From Candidatus Zixiibacteriota bacterium (GTDB taxonomy: Bacteria > Zixibacteria > MSB-5A5 > GN15 > PGXB01), in assembly GCA_016933695.1 (NCBI GenBank), contig JAFGAL010000004.1:1-64000 (forward strand): 64,000 nucleotides of DNA, given 5' to 3'. Under the pieces are notes generated by a model. It was not told where the DNA came from, did not search any database, and was given only the letters and a program-made list of their open reading frames with translations. The position numbers were made by a program, and so were the translations under genes. Shown piece by piece: positions 8,655-17,021 of this stretch (within the stretch, counting starts at the first letter, position 1; each line of letters begins with the position of its first letter).

Positions 8655-9191
8655 TTACGGCAGTATCCGCCGTGCGCCGGCATAGCGTTTTTTCCAGTAT
8701 TCATCATCCAGATCGGTGATGATAACACCAAGTGACGATGAGGAGTGGATGAACTCATTGTGACCGACATAGATGCCGACATGAGCGACACCACTGCCGT
8801 CGGTGCGAAAAAACACCAGATCGCCGTAACGCAAATGACCCTTGTCGATCTTGCGCCCTGAAGAATACTGTTTGGCGGCAGTACGCGGCAGTTGCGTTTT
8901 ATTGAACCGGCGATACACGTCCTGCGTGAACTGACTGCAATCCAGGCCGGATTCGAACGACGATTGTCCGGCATACGGCGTCCCCAGATACGACTGCAGA
9001 ATGCGCCCCAGTTCGATCAACTGCCGGCTGTCGGTGGCTGCAAATTTGCTGGTGCGGTCCGTCGCCTGAATCCGATTCGGTTCAGTGGTCTGTTGCTCCT
9101 CCGCAACACCTCCGTTGGAACGATATCTCGGGTTGGCGTGGCAACCAACCAGAAGCAACAGCGTCACAACAAGACCGGTTGTCGGTTTCAT
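8655..9191 (-). CDS. NlpC/P60 family lipoprotein (cell-wall peptidase)
   Basis: A predicted periplasmic lipoprotein with a peptidoglycan endopeptidase domain. A signal peptide (residues 1-16) ends in the lipobox LLVGC with Cys17 as lipid anchor. After a linker of about 40 residues comes an NlpC/P60 domain with catalytic C85 (GLDCSQF), H137 (VAHVGIYVG) and a polar third residue around H149. Members cleave D-Glu-diaminopimelate or related stem bonds. The ATG overlaps nothing but abuts the UbiA stop (TGA-ATG), so it is coupled. Its place beside uppS and cdsA fits a cell-envelope role. The exact cleavage site is unknown. Confidence 0.9.
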   Translation of the reverse strand: MKPTTGLVVTLLLLVGCHANPRYRSNGGVAEEQQTTEPNRIQATDRTSKFAATDSRQLIELGRILQSYLGTPYAGQSSFESGLDCSQFTQDVYRRFNKTQLPRTAAKQYSSGRKIDKGHLRYGDLVFFRTDGSGVAHVGIYVGHNEFIHSSSSLGVIITDLDDEYWKKRYAGARRILP

Positions 9192-10091
9192 TCAGTTCAA
9201 CCTCGGATACGGTATTCCAAATCTCCTGCGGTAATATATCCGCGTGGCAACCAGCAGAACAACAAGAAAAATAAAATATCCCGGATAATAATACCCCGCG
9301 AGAAGCGACAGCAACAGGATGGGCACCTTGCAGGCCAGCAGGACATGCGACGGTTGCTTCGATATCAGGGCAAACAGACACAGCCCGAATCCGATTGTAC
9401 TTATCGGCACCAGCAGATGATGAAGCAACAGCAATGACACCAAAATCGATCCCGCCAGAAGAGCCAACGCCGTGATGATAATTGTACGATCCGTCAGCAT
9501 GGTGGCATAAGTGCGTTTGCCGGCCTTTTCATCACCGGCGCGATCGGGAATCACGGTCAATAAATACGTCGCGGCGACAGTCAGGAAAAAGTACCCCGCC
9601 AGCAAACCATCCAAACGGTCTAACCGGGTCAGCATCCCGGGCACCGTCATTGGAATCAACACTCCGTACCCGACAGCGTTGACCAACAGCCCGGCCAGCG
9701 GACGATCTTTGACACGAAACGGCGGCAGGGAATACGCGATCGATCCCGCAATCAGCGGGACAAACACCGCCAGGGTCACGAGCGACTGCACTGCGCCAAT
9801 AATCGGGGCGACTATCGAGAGGGTGATTCCGGCAATAAGCAGTTGACGTTTTTCAAGCAAACCCTTTTGCAAAAAACCGAGTTTGCGATTGAGCAGGTCC
9901 GATTCGTAGTCATAAACCTGGTTGAGATAATACGTGCCGCTTCCGATCAGCGTCAATCCGATCAGGACAATCAGCGCCGATGCGGAAAAATCACCATGCC
10001 GATAATGATAAGAGACAAGAAAGATCGACCAGATCGGAAGGTGCAACATCGGGCGGGCGGCGAATATGAAATCAAGTATCCGCACCACCAT
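9192..10091 (-). CDS. UbiA-family prenyltransferase
   Basis: An integral membrane prenyltransferase of 299 residues with about eight or nine hydrophobic segments. Both Mg-diphosphate motifs are present: N57-Q-V-Y-D61-Y-E-S-D65 and D183-R-A-G-D187-E-K-A-G. The acceptor cannot be read from the sequence; candidates include a quinone precursor or a glycerol-phosphate lipid. It sits between cdsA and an NlpC lipoprotein in an envelope-lipid operon, not in a menaquinone cluster, which makes a lipid acceptor worth considering. The start codon follows a run of G (GTAGGGGGG) and lies 5 bp after the cdsA stop. Confidence 0.88.
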   Translation of the reverse strand: MVVRILDFIFAARPMLHLPIWSIFLVSYHYRHGDFSASALIVLIGLTLIGSGTYYLNQVYDYESDLLNRKLGFLQKGLLEKRQLLIAGITLSIVAPIIGAVQSLVTLAVFVPLIAGSIAYSLPPFRVKDRPLAGLLVNAVGYGVLIPMTVPGMLTRLDRLDGLLAGYFFLTVAATYLLTVIPDRAGDEKAGKRTYATMLTDRTIIITALALLAGSILVSLLLLHHLLVPISTIGFGLCLFALISKQPSHVLLACKVPILLLSLLAGYYYPGYFIFLVVLLVATRIYYRRRFGIPYPRLN

Positions 10092-10096
10092 CCCCC

Positions 10097-10912
10097 CTAC
10101 TGGTATACCAGATACGTGAGAAACCAGTACAACACCGGAGCGGCGAATAACAGCGAGTCGAACCGATCCAGCACTCCGCCGTGACCGGGAATGATGGCCG
10201 ACGAATCCTTGATCCCATAGCTTCGTTTCCAGCAGGATTCCACCAGATCACCAAGCTGACCGACAATCGAAACCAAAAGCCCCGCCGTCAGCAAATAGCC
10301 CCAAGCGATTTCATGCAACAGCCAGAAAGACATAATCACGGCAACCACGACACCGCCGAACATCCCGCCGATAAACCCCGCAATCGTCTTATTGGGCGAG
10401 ACGGTGGGGGCCAGTTTGCGTTTCCCCAGCCATTTGCCGATCCCCATCGCGAGCGTGTCGGACAGCCAGAGCGTGCCGAACAAAAACAACAGCCAGTGCG
10501 CGCCATTGCCGTCGGGGACATCCCTGATATAAGCCGGCAGGGGATATAAAAGCCCGATATAGGCCGCGCCCCAAAACAGGGCCGTGTTGAGCTGGAACAA
10601 TTCCGCCGGGGTTTCACTTCGAATGGACAGCACCATTCCCAGACACAGAAAATACCCGGTCAAGAGAATCAATCCGGCAGTGAAATCTATTACAATACTG
10701 GCCGCGACAACAGCCGGGGTAAACAGCATGGTCAGCCAGAACAAAATCGAATTCGGGCGAATTTCGAGATTCCAGACAAACTCGCCAATGCCGAGGGTGG
10801 CAAATAACAATAGCATCCCCAGCAACCAGTACCCGCCAAGATAACAGAGATAGATGATGGCGGGACCGAAAATGACAGCCACGATAATACGGGTCAGCAG
10901 GTTGCGGCTCAT
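10097..10912 (-). CDS. cdsA: Phosphatidate cytidylyltransferase
   Basis: Converts phosphatidic acid and CTP into CDP-diacylglycerol, the branch point of phospholipid synthesis. A 271-residue polytopic membrane protein ending with the family signature KRSYGIKDSSAIIPGHGGVLDR (about 234-255). It starts directly after the uppS stop (TAA-ATG), the classic uppS-cdsA pairing. The ATG lacks a separate ribosome site, so translational coupling to uppS is probable. Confidence 0.95.
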   Translation of the reverse strand: MSRNLLTRIIVAVIFGPAIIYLCYLGGYWLLGMLLLFATLGIGEFVWNLEIRPNSILFWLTMLFTPAVVAASIVIDFTAGLILLTGYFLCLGMVLSIRSETPAELFQLNTALFWGAAYIGLLYPLPAYIRDVPDGNGAHWLLFLFGTLWLSDTLAMGIGKWLGKRKLAPTVSPNKTIAGFIGGMFGGVVVAVIMSFWLLHEIAWGYLLTAGLLVSIVGQLGDLVESCWKRSYGIKDSSAIIPGHGGVLDRFDSLLFAAPVLYWFLTYLVYQ

Positions 10913-11659
10913 TTATACCTCCACTTTTCCGAATCGGCGCTCGCGCCGTTGATAGTCGATAATGGCGGTAAACAACTCGGCGCGTCCGAAATCGGGCCAG
11001 AGCACGTCAGTGACATGCAATTCGGTGTAACTGGTCTGCCAGAGCAGAAAATTGGAGATACGCATTTCGCCGGAAGTGCGAATCAGCAAATCGGGATCGG
11101 GCAGATCCGATGTATACAAATAACTCGAAAACAACTCCTCGTTGATTTCGCCGATTTCAACATGTCCGGATCGCACCAGCATGGAAATGGCACGCACCGC
11201 GTCGATGATTTCCGACCGTCCGCCGTAATTGAGCGCCAAATTCAGCACCAGCCCGTCATTATCTCTGGTTTTTTCCATGGCGCGCGCCAACACCTCGCGG
11301 CGGGTCAGTGACAATCCGCCGATATGCCCGATTGTCATGAGTCGCACATTGTTGCGGTTCAATTCGTCGACTTCGCGCTTCGTGGTGCGGGTCAGCAGTT
11401 TCATCAACGCCGCCACTTCCTCGCGCGGGCGTTTCCAGTTTTCCACGGAGAACGTATACAATGTGAGATATTTTATATTGATTTCAGAGGCGGCGCGCAC
11501 CACCTCGCGCACGGCATCGACTCCCGCTTCATGCCCGGCGGTTCGCGGCAGATTACGCTTCTTGGCCCAGCGCCCGTTGCCGTCCATGATAATGGCAACG
11601 TGCTGAGGCAGACGGGCAGGATCGATCTGCGCCTTTAAACTGTCAGCGTGATTGGTCAT
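10913..11659 (-). CDS. uppS: Isoprenyl transferase (undecaprenyl diphosphate synthase)
   Basis: Cis-prenyltransferase that makes the C55 carrier for peptidoglycan and surface polysaccharides. At 248 residues it carries the IIMDGNGRWAKKRNLPR signature with catalytic D26, and the C-terminal RTSGEMRISNFLLWQ and DVLWPDF motifs that bind isopentenyl diphosphate. No ribosome site precedes the ATG at 11657-11659. Instead a promoter (11667-11695) places the predicted transcription start at the start codon, suggesting a leaderless mRNA. First gene of the uppS-cdsA-ubiA-nlpC run, possibly extending to uvrC. Confidence 0.96.
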   Translation of the reverse strand: MTNHADSLKAQIDPARLPQHVAIIMDGNGRWAKKRNLPRTAGHEAGVDAVREVVRAASEINIKYLTLYTFSVENWKRPREEVAALMKLLTRTTKREVDELNRNNVRLMTIGHIGGLSLTRREVLARAMEKTRDNDGLVLNLALNYGGRSEIIDAVRAISMLVRSGHVEIGEINEELFSSYLYTSDLPDPDLLIRTSGEMRISNFLLWQTSYTELHVTDVLWPDFGRAELFTAIIDYQRRERRFGKVEV

Positions 11660-11666
11660 TGGGGGT

Positions 11667-11695
11667 AGTATAGACGCATGGAAAGCTCAGTGCAA
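11667..11695 (-). promoter_or_regulatory. Promoter of uppS operon, placed for leaderless transcription
   Basis: Minus strand: TTGCAC (11690-11695), 17-bp spacer, TATACT (11667-11672). Only seven bases (ACCCCCA) separate the -10 box from the uppS ATG, so the start site should fall at or one base before the A of the ATG. Confidence 0.65.
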
Positions 11696-11703
11696 GAAAA
11701 TAT

Positions 11704-12381
11704 TTATCGGTCGAAACGATAATCCGAAAACGTCAATTCCTGACGAGAGTATTTCCGCCCGAGAAACGCTCCGCGCGTGCCGTTGATAATCAGTCGGGCC
11801 GGCACCAGAATCGAATCGACCGGCCGGAACAAATAGTCGAGCGAGTACTGCTGATAGTCGCCGTACTCGCGATAGTGCAGGGTGAGTGACCGCAGGCGGA
11901 AGGTATTGCGATCGAATGTCATGTGCCCGGCGGGAAGAGCATCGGTGTCGGCACTGTCCGGGTCAAAACCGATTGCCAGAGTCCCGGCGCCGGTGTCGTT
12001 GGGATAAAAATAAAACCGATACCGCTCCGCTACGGGAAAATACCAGGGTAAGTCTTGCGGCGGAATATTCTCTGAGACATCCGCCGAATCGATCACAATA
12101 ACGGAGTCGCCCGATACGGTATCGTGCCGAATCGAAAACACGGCGGAATCCACCTTCTGCACTTCGCCACGATAGTCGGTTTTCGTGTAAACCGAAGCAA
12201 CCGTATACGAATACGAACCTGCGATGTTCGTCAGGTAATGATCCGCCAGATCGACGGCAATGTTGGCATGATAATAAGCGATAACTGTCGAGTCACCAGA
12301 GGCAATCGCGTCTCCGGTCGGCAGGACAATGGCCACAATCAAAAATAATAAACGAAACGGAAGGTTTCCGGCGTATTTCAT
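11704..12381 (-). CDS. Exported protein of unknown function
   Basis: I do not recognise a named family with confidence. The 225-residue product begins with a signal peptide (about 1-27, hydrophobic core LLFLIVAIVLP, ending near AIA-SG). The rest is rich in beta-strand-forming and Asp/Tyr residues, with a repeated theme of conversion-type strands (HMTFDRNTFRLRSLTLHYREYGDYQQ). This is reminiscent of LolA/outer-membrane lipoprotein-sorting folds or DUF3108-like proteins, but that is a guess. It lies just upstream of the uppS promoter, on the same strand, with a weak ribosome site (GAGAAG), and is divergent from the barrel protein at 12559. Confidence 0.6.
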   Translation of the reverse strand: MKYAGNLPFRLLFLIVAIVLPTGDAIASGDSTVIAYYHANIAVDLADHYLTNIAGSYSYTVASVYTKTDYRGEVQKVDSAVFSIRHDTVSGDSVIVIDSADVSENIPPQDLPWYFPVAERYRFYFYPNDTGAGTLAIGFDPDSADTDALPAGHMTFDRNTFRLRSLTLHYREYGDYQQYSLDYLFRPVDSILVPARLIINGTRGAFLGRKYSRQELTFSDYRFDR

Positions 12382-12558
12382 TCAACTTCTCAGACTTCGG
12401 ATATTCTATGTTCCATACAATAGACGAAACTTATACCCCAAAGCACAAAAAGACCAGCATGTTTTTGGCAATTTAACAAAAAAACGGGGATTTCTGGATA
12501 AAAAACCGTATGATACGTATGTATCAATAGACAGCGAAACATTGAACAAGCGGGCTTT

Positions 12559-13200
12559 ATGAATACACTCCTTTTGGCCGCCATTCTGTTATGTCCGATG
12601 ATCCATCACCAGCCGGAGCCGTGGGACACCCTTAACGATGTCAATTTTCATATTGTCTCGGGCATGAATATGGGTTCCGAGTATTCCGATCCCGGTCCCG
12701 AATTCGGCGCCAAACTGGAATATGTCCTCATTCATCCGATTGCAGTACGCCTGGCGGGTAATTTCACGTTTTCATCGGCGGGTAGTCACGATCTTCCCGA
12801 CGGAGAGCGCAAGGCGTTTGATCTGAGTCTGGAAGCCCTGGCGTACCGGGGTCGGGAAGACTACTTCATTTATCTCGGTGTGGGATTGGTACGGACGTTC
12901 AATACGTATAGGCCTGATCGTTTCGATGACTTCCGGTTCAATAACGAAGTATACGATTCACTGCTGGACGCGGGAAGTCTCCTCGGAGTCAAACTTGAGG
13001 ACGGCTGGGGATACCGGGTAGTCGCCGGCGGACGGTTTAAAGAACACTATTCCCTTGAGTTGGGGATTCAACGGGTCTGGGCGGATTTCGATTTTCTGCT
13101 CGACAATCCGGGTGACCCGCGCATGCCGTATATTGACATTTACCGCGACCAGATCTATTCGACCGCCTGGCTAACGATCGGCTACATTTTCACCCTGTGA
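12559..13200 (+). CDS. Putative outer-membrane beta-barrel protein
   Basis: A 213-residue protein of unknown function on the plus strand. It starts with a short hydrophobic leader (MNTLLLAAILLCPM). Alternating strands such as KLEYVLIHPIAVRLAGNFTFSS and LEALAYRGREDYFIYLGVGLVRTF follow, and it ends in a hydrophobic/aromatic strand with C-terminal leucine (WLTIGYIFTL), as small outer-membrane barrels do. No clear ribosome site precedes the ATG, and no convincing promoter is visible in the 177-bp divergent gap. Its 3' end overlaps the 3' end of tgt by 30 bp in opposite orientation. The barrel call is based on strand pattern only. Confidence 0.6.
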   Translation: MNTLLLAAILLCPMIHHQPEPWDTLNDVNFHIVSGMNMGSEYSDPGPEFGAKLEYVLIHPIAVRLAGNFTFSSAGSHDLPDGERKAFDLSLEALAYRGREDYFIYLGVGLVRTFNTYRPDRFDDFRFNNEVYDSLLDAGSLLGVKLEDGWGYRVVAGGRFKEHYSLELGIQRVWADFDFLLDNPGDPRMPYIDIYRDQIYSTAWLTIGYIFTL

Positions 13201-14316
13201 GTATCGCGCCAGAAATCCGGCACGAAAATCGGCAAACCGCCCCGCTTTTATTGCGGCGCGAATCCCGCGCATCAGATTCTGAAAAAAATACGTGGAATGA
13301 TATGTGGCCAAAACCATGGCCGTGATCTCATGTTGATTGTACAGGTGCCGCAGATACGCCCGGCTGTAACGCCGGCAGACTTTGCAGTCGCAATTGGGAT
13401 CGAGCGGAAGATCACTCTGCGCGCAATCGGCATTGCGAAATACCAGCGGACCTTCGGACGTGAACACCATCCCGGTGCGGGCATTGCGGGTCGGCAGAAC
13501 ACAGTCGAACATATCGATTCCGTACGACACCGCCATTAAGATATCCTCGGGATACCCCACCCCCATCAAATAGCGGGGTTTGCCGGACGGTAGAAAATCC
13601 ATCGTATATGCCAGCGTCTTTTCCATTTCCTCTTTCGATTCTCCGACCGCCAACCCGCCCACGGCATAGCCGGGAAAATCAAGCGACGTGATCTGTTCCG
13701 CCGAAAGTTTGCGCAGGTCGGGATAAACCGATCCCTGCACAATGCCGAACAATGCCGTCCCGGTGGGGTGCACGTTTTCCAGACGATTGAAGTGCGCAAG
13801 TCCCCTTTGCGCCCAGTCATAGGTTCGTCTGACCGCGGTCGCGGCCAGATCATATGCAGAGGGATACGGCGCACACTGGTCGAAGGACATGATAATATCC
13901 GCGCCGATATCGCGTTCGATTTCGATTACTTTCTCGGCATCGAACTGATGCCGGGAACCGTCATGGTGCGACTTGAACGTCGCACCGTCGTCGTCGATTT
14001 TCAACAGGTCCTGCAGGGAAAACACCTGAAAGCCGCCGGAGTCGGTCAGGGTCGGCTTGTTCCAGCTGTTGAATTTCGCCAGCCCGCCGAGTTCGCGGAT
14101 CAACGCATTGCCCGGTCGTAAGTACAGATGATAGGTATTGCCGAGAATGATTTCCGCGCCGCATTCCTCAAGATCATCCGAGGTCAGCGCTTTCACCGCA
14201 CCGGAGGTTCCCACCGGCATGAATGTCGGGGTATGCACGATCCCATGCGGAGTGGTAATCGTCCCCAGCCGCGCGGAGCCGTCGGTGCCGTTTCGTGTAA
14301 AGGAAAAACCCGTCAT
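13171..14316 (-). CDS. tgt: tRNA-guanine(34) transglycosylase
   Basis: Exchanges guanine-34 of tRNA-Asp, -Asn, -His and -Tyr for the queuosine precursor. The 381-residue protein has D92 in TDSGGFQVFSLQ, the nucleophile Asp in GIDMFDCVLPTRNARTG, and the zinc site CDCKVC with a following Cys/His region (RHLYNQHE). It overlaps the flavin reductase gene by ATGA. Its last 30 bp overlap the end of the convergent barrel gene. No queA is in the window. Last gene of the long operon that begins at 21626. Confidence 0.96.
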   Translation of the reverse strand: MTGFSFTRNGTDGSARLGTITTPHGIVHTPTFMPVGTSGAVKALTSDDLEECGAEIILGNTYHLYLRPGNALIRELGGLAKFNSWNKPTLTDSGGFQVFSLQDLLKIDDDGATFKSHHDGSRHQFDAEKVIEIERDIGADIIMSFDQCAPYPSAYDLAATAVRRTYDWAQRGLAHFNRLENVHPTGTALFGIVQGSVYPDLRKLSAEQITSLDFPGYAVGGLAVGESKEEMEKTLAYTMDFLPSGKPRYLMGVGYPEDILMAVSYGIDMFDCVLPTRNARTGMVFTSEGPLVFRNADCAQSDLPLDPNCDCKVCRRYSRAYLRHLYNQHEITAMVLATYHSTYFFQNLMRGIRAAIKAGRFADFRAGFLARYSQGENVADR

Positions 14317-14888
14317 TTGTTCTTCTTCGCGGCCTCGCCATATCGTGCCAGCAGTTTGACCAAACCGCCGCGATATTCACTTGCGGTCGGGCAATACACC
14401 AATGGTTTGATCTTGTCCAGATCGGGGCGTCCGTTGTCCTTCAGGACTTCCCGGTCAATATGCACCGCGACGATTTCCGCGATAAACATCTCATGCGAAC
14501 CAAGCAGATACGACTGCCGGATTTCACATTCCAGATTAACCGGGCATTCAGCGATCATCGGGGCATCGATTTTGGTCGCGGGAATCGGCGTGAGATGTAA
14601 TTCCGAAAACTTATCGACATCGCGTCCTGATTTCGTACCGCAATAATCCGCGGCGATGAGATTATCCTCCGATGTCAGGTTCACCACAAAAGCCCCGGCC
14701 TGTTTTATAATCTTATGCGAGTGCCGTTCCGGAGTAACCGAGATCGACAGCATCGGCGGCTTCGAGCAAACAATGCCGATCCAGCTGATCGTTATGATAT
14801 TGGGCGCGTAATCATCGGCCCGGCAGGAAACCAGCGTCGCCGGAAGCGGAAACAGCATCGTATTCGGTTGCAGTTGCACTTTATCCAT
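14313..14888 (-). CDS. Flavin reductase family protein (FMN-binding)
   Basis: A 191-residue flavin-reductase-like protein. It matches the split-barrel FMN fold: FPLPATLVSCRADDYAPNI near the N-terminus, a central PPMLSISVTPERHSHKIIKQAGAFVVNL segment, and the GHxx-equivalent region AADYCGTKSGRDVDKF. Such proteins reduce FMN with NAD(P)H or serve as small flavoproteins; the substrate here is unknown. The ribosome site GAGAGGGG precedes the ATG, and the stop overlaps tgt by ATGA. Confidence 0.85.
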   Translation of the reverse strand: MDKVQLQPNTMLFPLPATLVSCRADDYAPNIITISWIGIVCSKPPMLSISVTPERHSHKIIKQAGAFVVNLTSEDNLIAADYCGTKSGRDVDKFSELHLTPIPATKIDAPMIAECPVNLECEIRQSYLLGSHEMFIAEIVAVHIDREVLKDNGRPDLDKIKPLVYCPTASEYRGGLVKLLARYGEAAKKNK

Positions 14889-14900
14889 ATGCCCCTCTCT

Positions 14901-16256
14901 TTAAAACAGCATTTCCAGTGTTTTTTCCAATGAGGATACGCCGGCAAGCGTGATATGTTTGGCGGTGATTCCCTTGACCGTCTGCGCGGGAAGGATGATC
15001 TTATCGAAACCGAGCTTGGCCGCTTCGGCGGAGCGACGGTCGGCCATGCCGATGGCGCGCACCTCGCCTGATAGGCCGACCTCCCCCGCGACAGCAGTTT
15101 TGACATCGACCGGAATATCGCGAAGCGACGAAACAATCGCGGTCAGGACCGCCAGATCGATGGCCGGTTCGTTCAGCCGCAAGCCGCCGGCAATGGAGAC
15201 AAACACATCGTTGCCGCCCATCGGAATGCCGATTCGCTTTTCCAGAATCGCCAGCAGGAGCGCCAGACGTTTGTTGTCCAATCCGCCCGCCACCCGTTGC
15301 GGAGTGCCGTACGATGCCGGCGACACCAGCGCCTGAATTTCCACCAGGATGGGACGGTTCCCCTCGCATGATGCCGCGACCACTGAGCCGCTTCGCGCGC
15401 CGTCTTCCGTGTGCGATAAAAACAACAACGACGGATTATCGACCTGATTGAGTCCGCCCGGCGACATTTCAAACACGCCCAGCTCCAGCGTGGAGCCGTA
15501 CCGGTTTTTAATCGGTCGCAGAAGACGGTACACATACTGGCTGTCCCCCTCGAAATTGAGAACGACATCGACCATATGCTCAAGCACTTTCGGCCCGGCG
15601 ACCATCCCCTCCTTGGTGACATGTCCGATTAAAAACAGCGCAATCTCATGTTTGCGCGCCAGCTCGATCAGCCGCCCGGCCGACTCGCGAATCTGCCCGA
15701 CCGTTCCCGGCGGCGATTGAAACATCCCGCTGGACACGGTCTGGATGGAATCGACAATAACCACGCCGTACTGCTCACTATCAATGGTCTCGGTGATTTC
15801 CTCCAGATTGGTGAGATTGACCACCGCGACGTTGTCGGAGGTAACATGCAGACGTTCGGCGCGTTTCTTGAGTTGGTTGAGAGATTCCTCCCCGGTGACA
15901 TACAGCACCGGCAAACCGGACTTGGCGTACGCTTCGGCGGCCTGCAAAATCAGGGTCGATTTGCCGATCCCCGGTTCGCCCGCCAGAAGGACGGTGCTTC
16001 CACGAAGCAGTCCCCCGCCGAGGACCCGGTCGAACTCGGTCAGACCGGAAACATACCCCGAGGTGCGTTCCGCGCCGATTTCGGAAAACCGTCGCGGTTT
16101 CTCGGAGACAATCGTTTTCCGGCTTCGTCCCTTGTCGACAATACGTTCCTCGACCAGGCTGTTCCATTCGCCGCATTGATTGCACTGCCCCTGCCAGCGG
16201 GGGTAGATCGATCCGCACTGCGTGCAGACATATGCGGTTTTTATTTTCTTTTCCAT
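14901..16256 (-). CDS. radA: DNA repair protein RadA
   Basis: A RecA-like ATPase that drives branch migration in recombination. The 451 residues show a C4 zinc finger (C11, C14, C25, C28), Walker A GEPGIGKST at 93-101, the RadA-specific KNRYG motif near 250 (a KNRFG variant), and a Lon-protease-like C-terminal domain (NDVFVSIAGGLRLNEPAIDLAVL). It sits between mlaF and the flavin reductase with gaps of only a few bases. Confidence 0.96.
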   Translation of the reverse strand: MEKKIKTAYVCTQCGSIYPRWQGQCNQCGEWNSLVEERIVDKGRSRKTIVSEKPRRFSEIGAERTSGYVSGLTEFDRVLGGGLLRGSTVLLAGEPGIGKSTLILQAAEAYAKSGLPVLYVTGEESLNQLKKRAERLHVTSDNVAVVNLTNLEEITETIDSEQYGVVIVDSIQTVSSGMFQSPPGTVGQIRESAGRLIELARKHEIALFLIGHVTKEGMVAGPKVLEHMVDVVLNFEGDSQYVYRLLRPIKNRYGSTLELGVFEMSPGGLNQVDNPSLLFLSHTEDGARSGSVVAASCEGNRPILVEIQALVSPASYGTPQRVAGGLDNKRLALLLAILEKRIGIPMGGNDVFVSIAGGLRLNEPAIDLAVLTAIVSSLRDIPVDVKTAVAGEVGLSGEVRAIGMADRRSAEAAKLGFDKIILPAQTVKGITAKHITLAGVSSLEKTLEMLF

Positions 16257-16261
16257 GAGGA

Positions 16262-17017
16262 TTACGTTATCTGAATCGGGCCGTCGGCACGACCGCTGAT
16301 AAACTGATCGACCACGGCGTTACCGGAGTTCTTTATCTGTTCGGGCGTGCCTTCGTATTCAACCACCCCGTCATGTAACATCACGATGCGGTCGGCGGTT
16401 TTGTACGCCGCTTTCATGTCATGAGTCACCGATACGGACGTGATACTGAGTTTGCTTCGGAAATCGTTGATCAGGTCATTGATGATATCCGCTGTGATCG
16501 GATCCAGCCCGGTGGTCGGTTCGTCGTACAAAAGGATTTCCGGATCAGTGGCAATGGCGCGCGCCAGCCCGACCCGCTTGCGCATCCCGCCGGACAGCTC
16601 GGATGGATAAATCTCGCCGGTTCCGGCCATCCCGACCATCTCCAGCTTTTCCTCGATAATGCGTTCGATCTCGGCTTCCGGGTAATGTCTCGCCTCGCGC
16701 AGACCCAGTCCGACATTTTCAGCGACAGACAGCGAATCCAACAGCGCGGCGGACTGAAACAACATGCCGATTTTCTTGCGCGTCTCGGCCAGTTCCTTCC
16801 CTTTGACCGTATCCATATCCTTGTCAAACACCCGCACCGTACCCCGGTCGGGATGAATCAATCCGACAATATGCTTGAGTAAAACCGATTTACCGCATCC
16901 GGAACGGCCGATAATCACCAGCGATTCCCCGCGCCTGACATCGATATTGACCCCGTTGAGGACTTTCTTTTCGCCGAATGATTTGGCGACGTCTTCTATG
17001 CTTATGACAGTATCCAT
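16262..17017 (-). CDS. mlaF: Mla-type ABC transporter ATP-binding protein
   Basis: The 251-residue ATPase has Walker A GRSGCGKS (37-44), signature LSGGMRKR, Walker B ILLYDEPTTGLDP and the switch histidine in VSVTHDM. The signature and length match MlaF/Ttg2A, which power phospholipid traffic between outer and inner membrane. The permease mlaE lies immediately upstream (4-bp gap). The MCE-domain partner MlaD, usually next, is not in the window. Confidence 0.92.
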   Translation of the reverse strand: MDTVISIEDVAKSFGEKKVLNGVNIDVRRGESLVIIGRSGCGKSVLLKHIVGLIHPDRGTVRVFDKDMDTVKGKELAETRKKIGMLFQSAALLDSLSVAENVGLGLREARHYPEAEIERIIEEKLEMVGMAGTGEIYPSELSGGMRKRVGLARAIATDPEILLYDEPTTGLDPITADIINDLINDFRSKLSITSVSVTHDMKAAYKTADRIVMLHDGVVEYEGTPEQIKNSGNAVVDQFISGRADGPIQIT

Positions 17018-17021
17018 ATCC

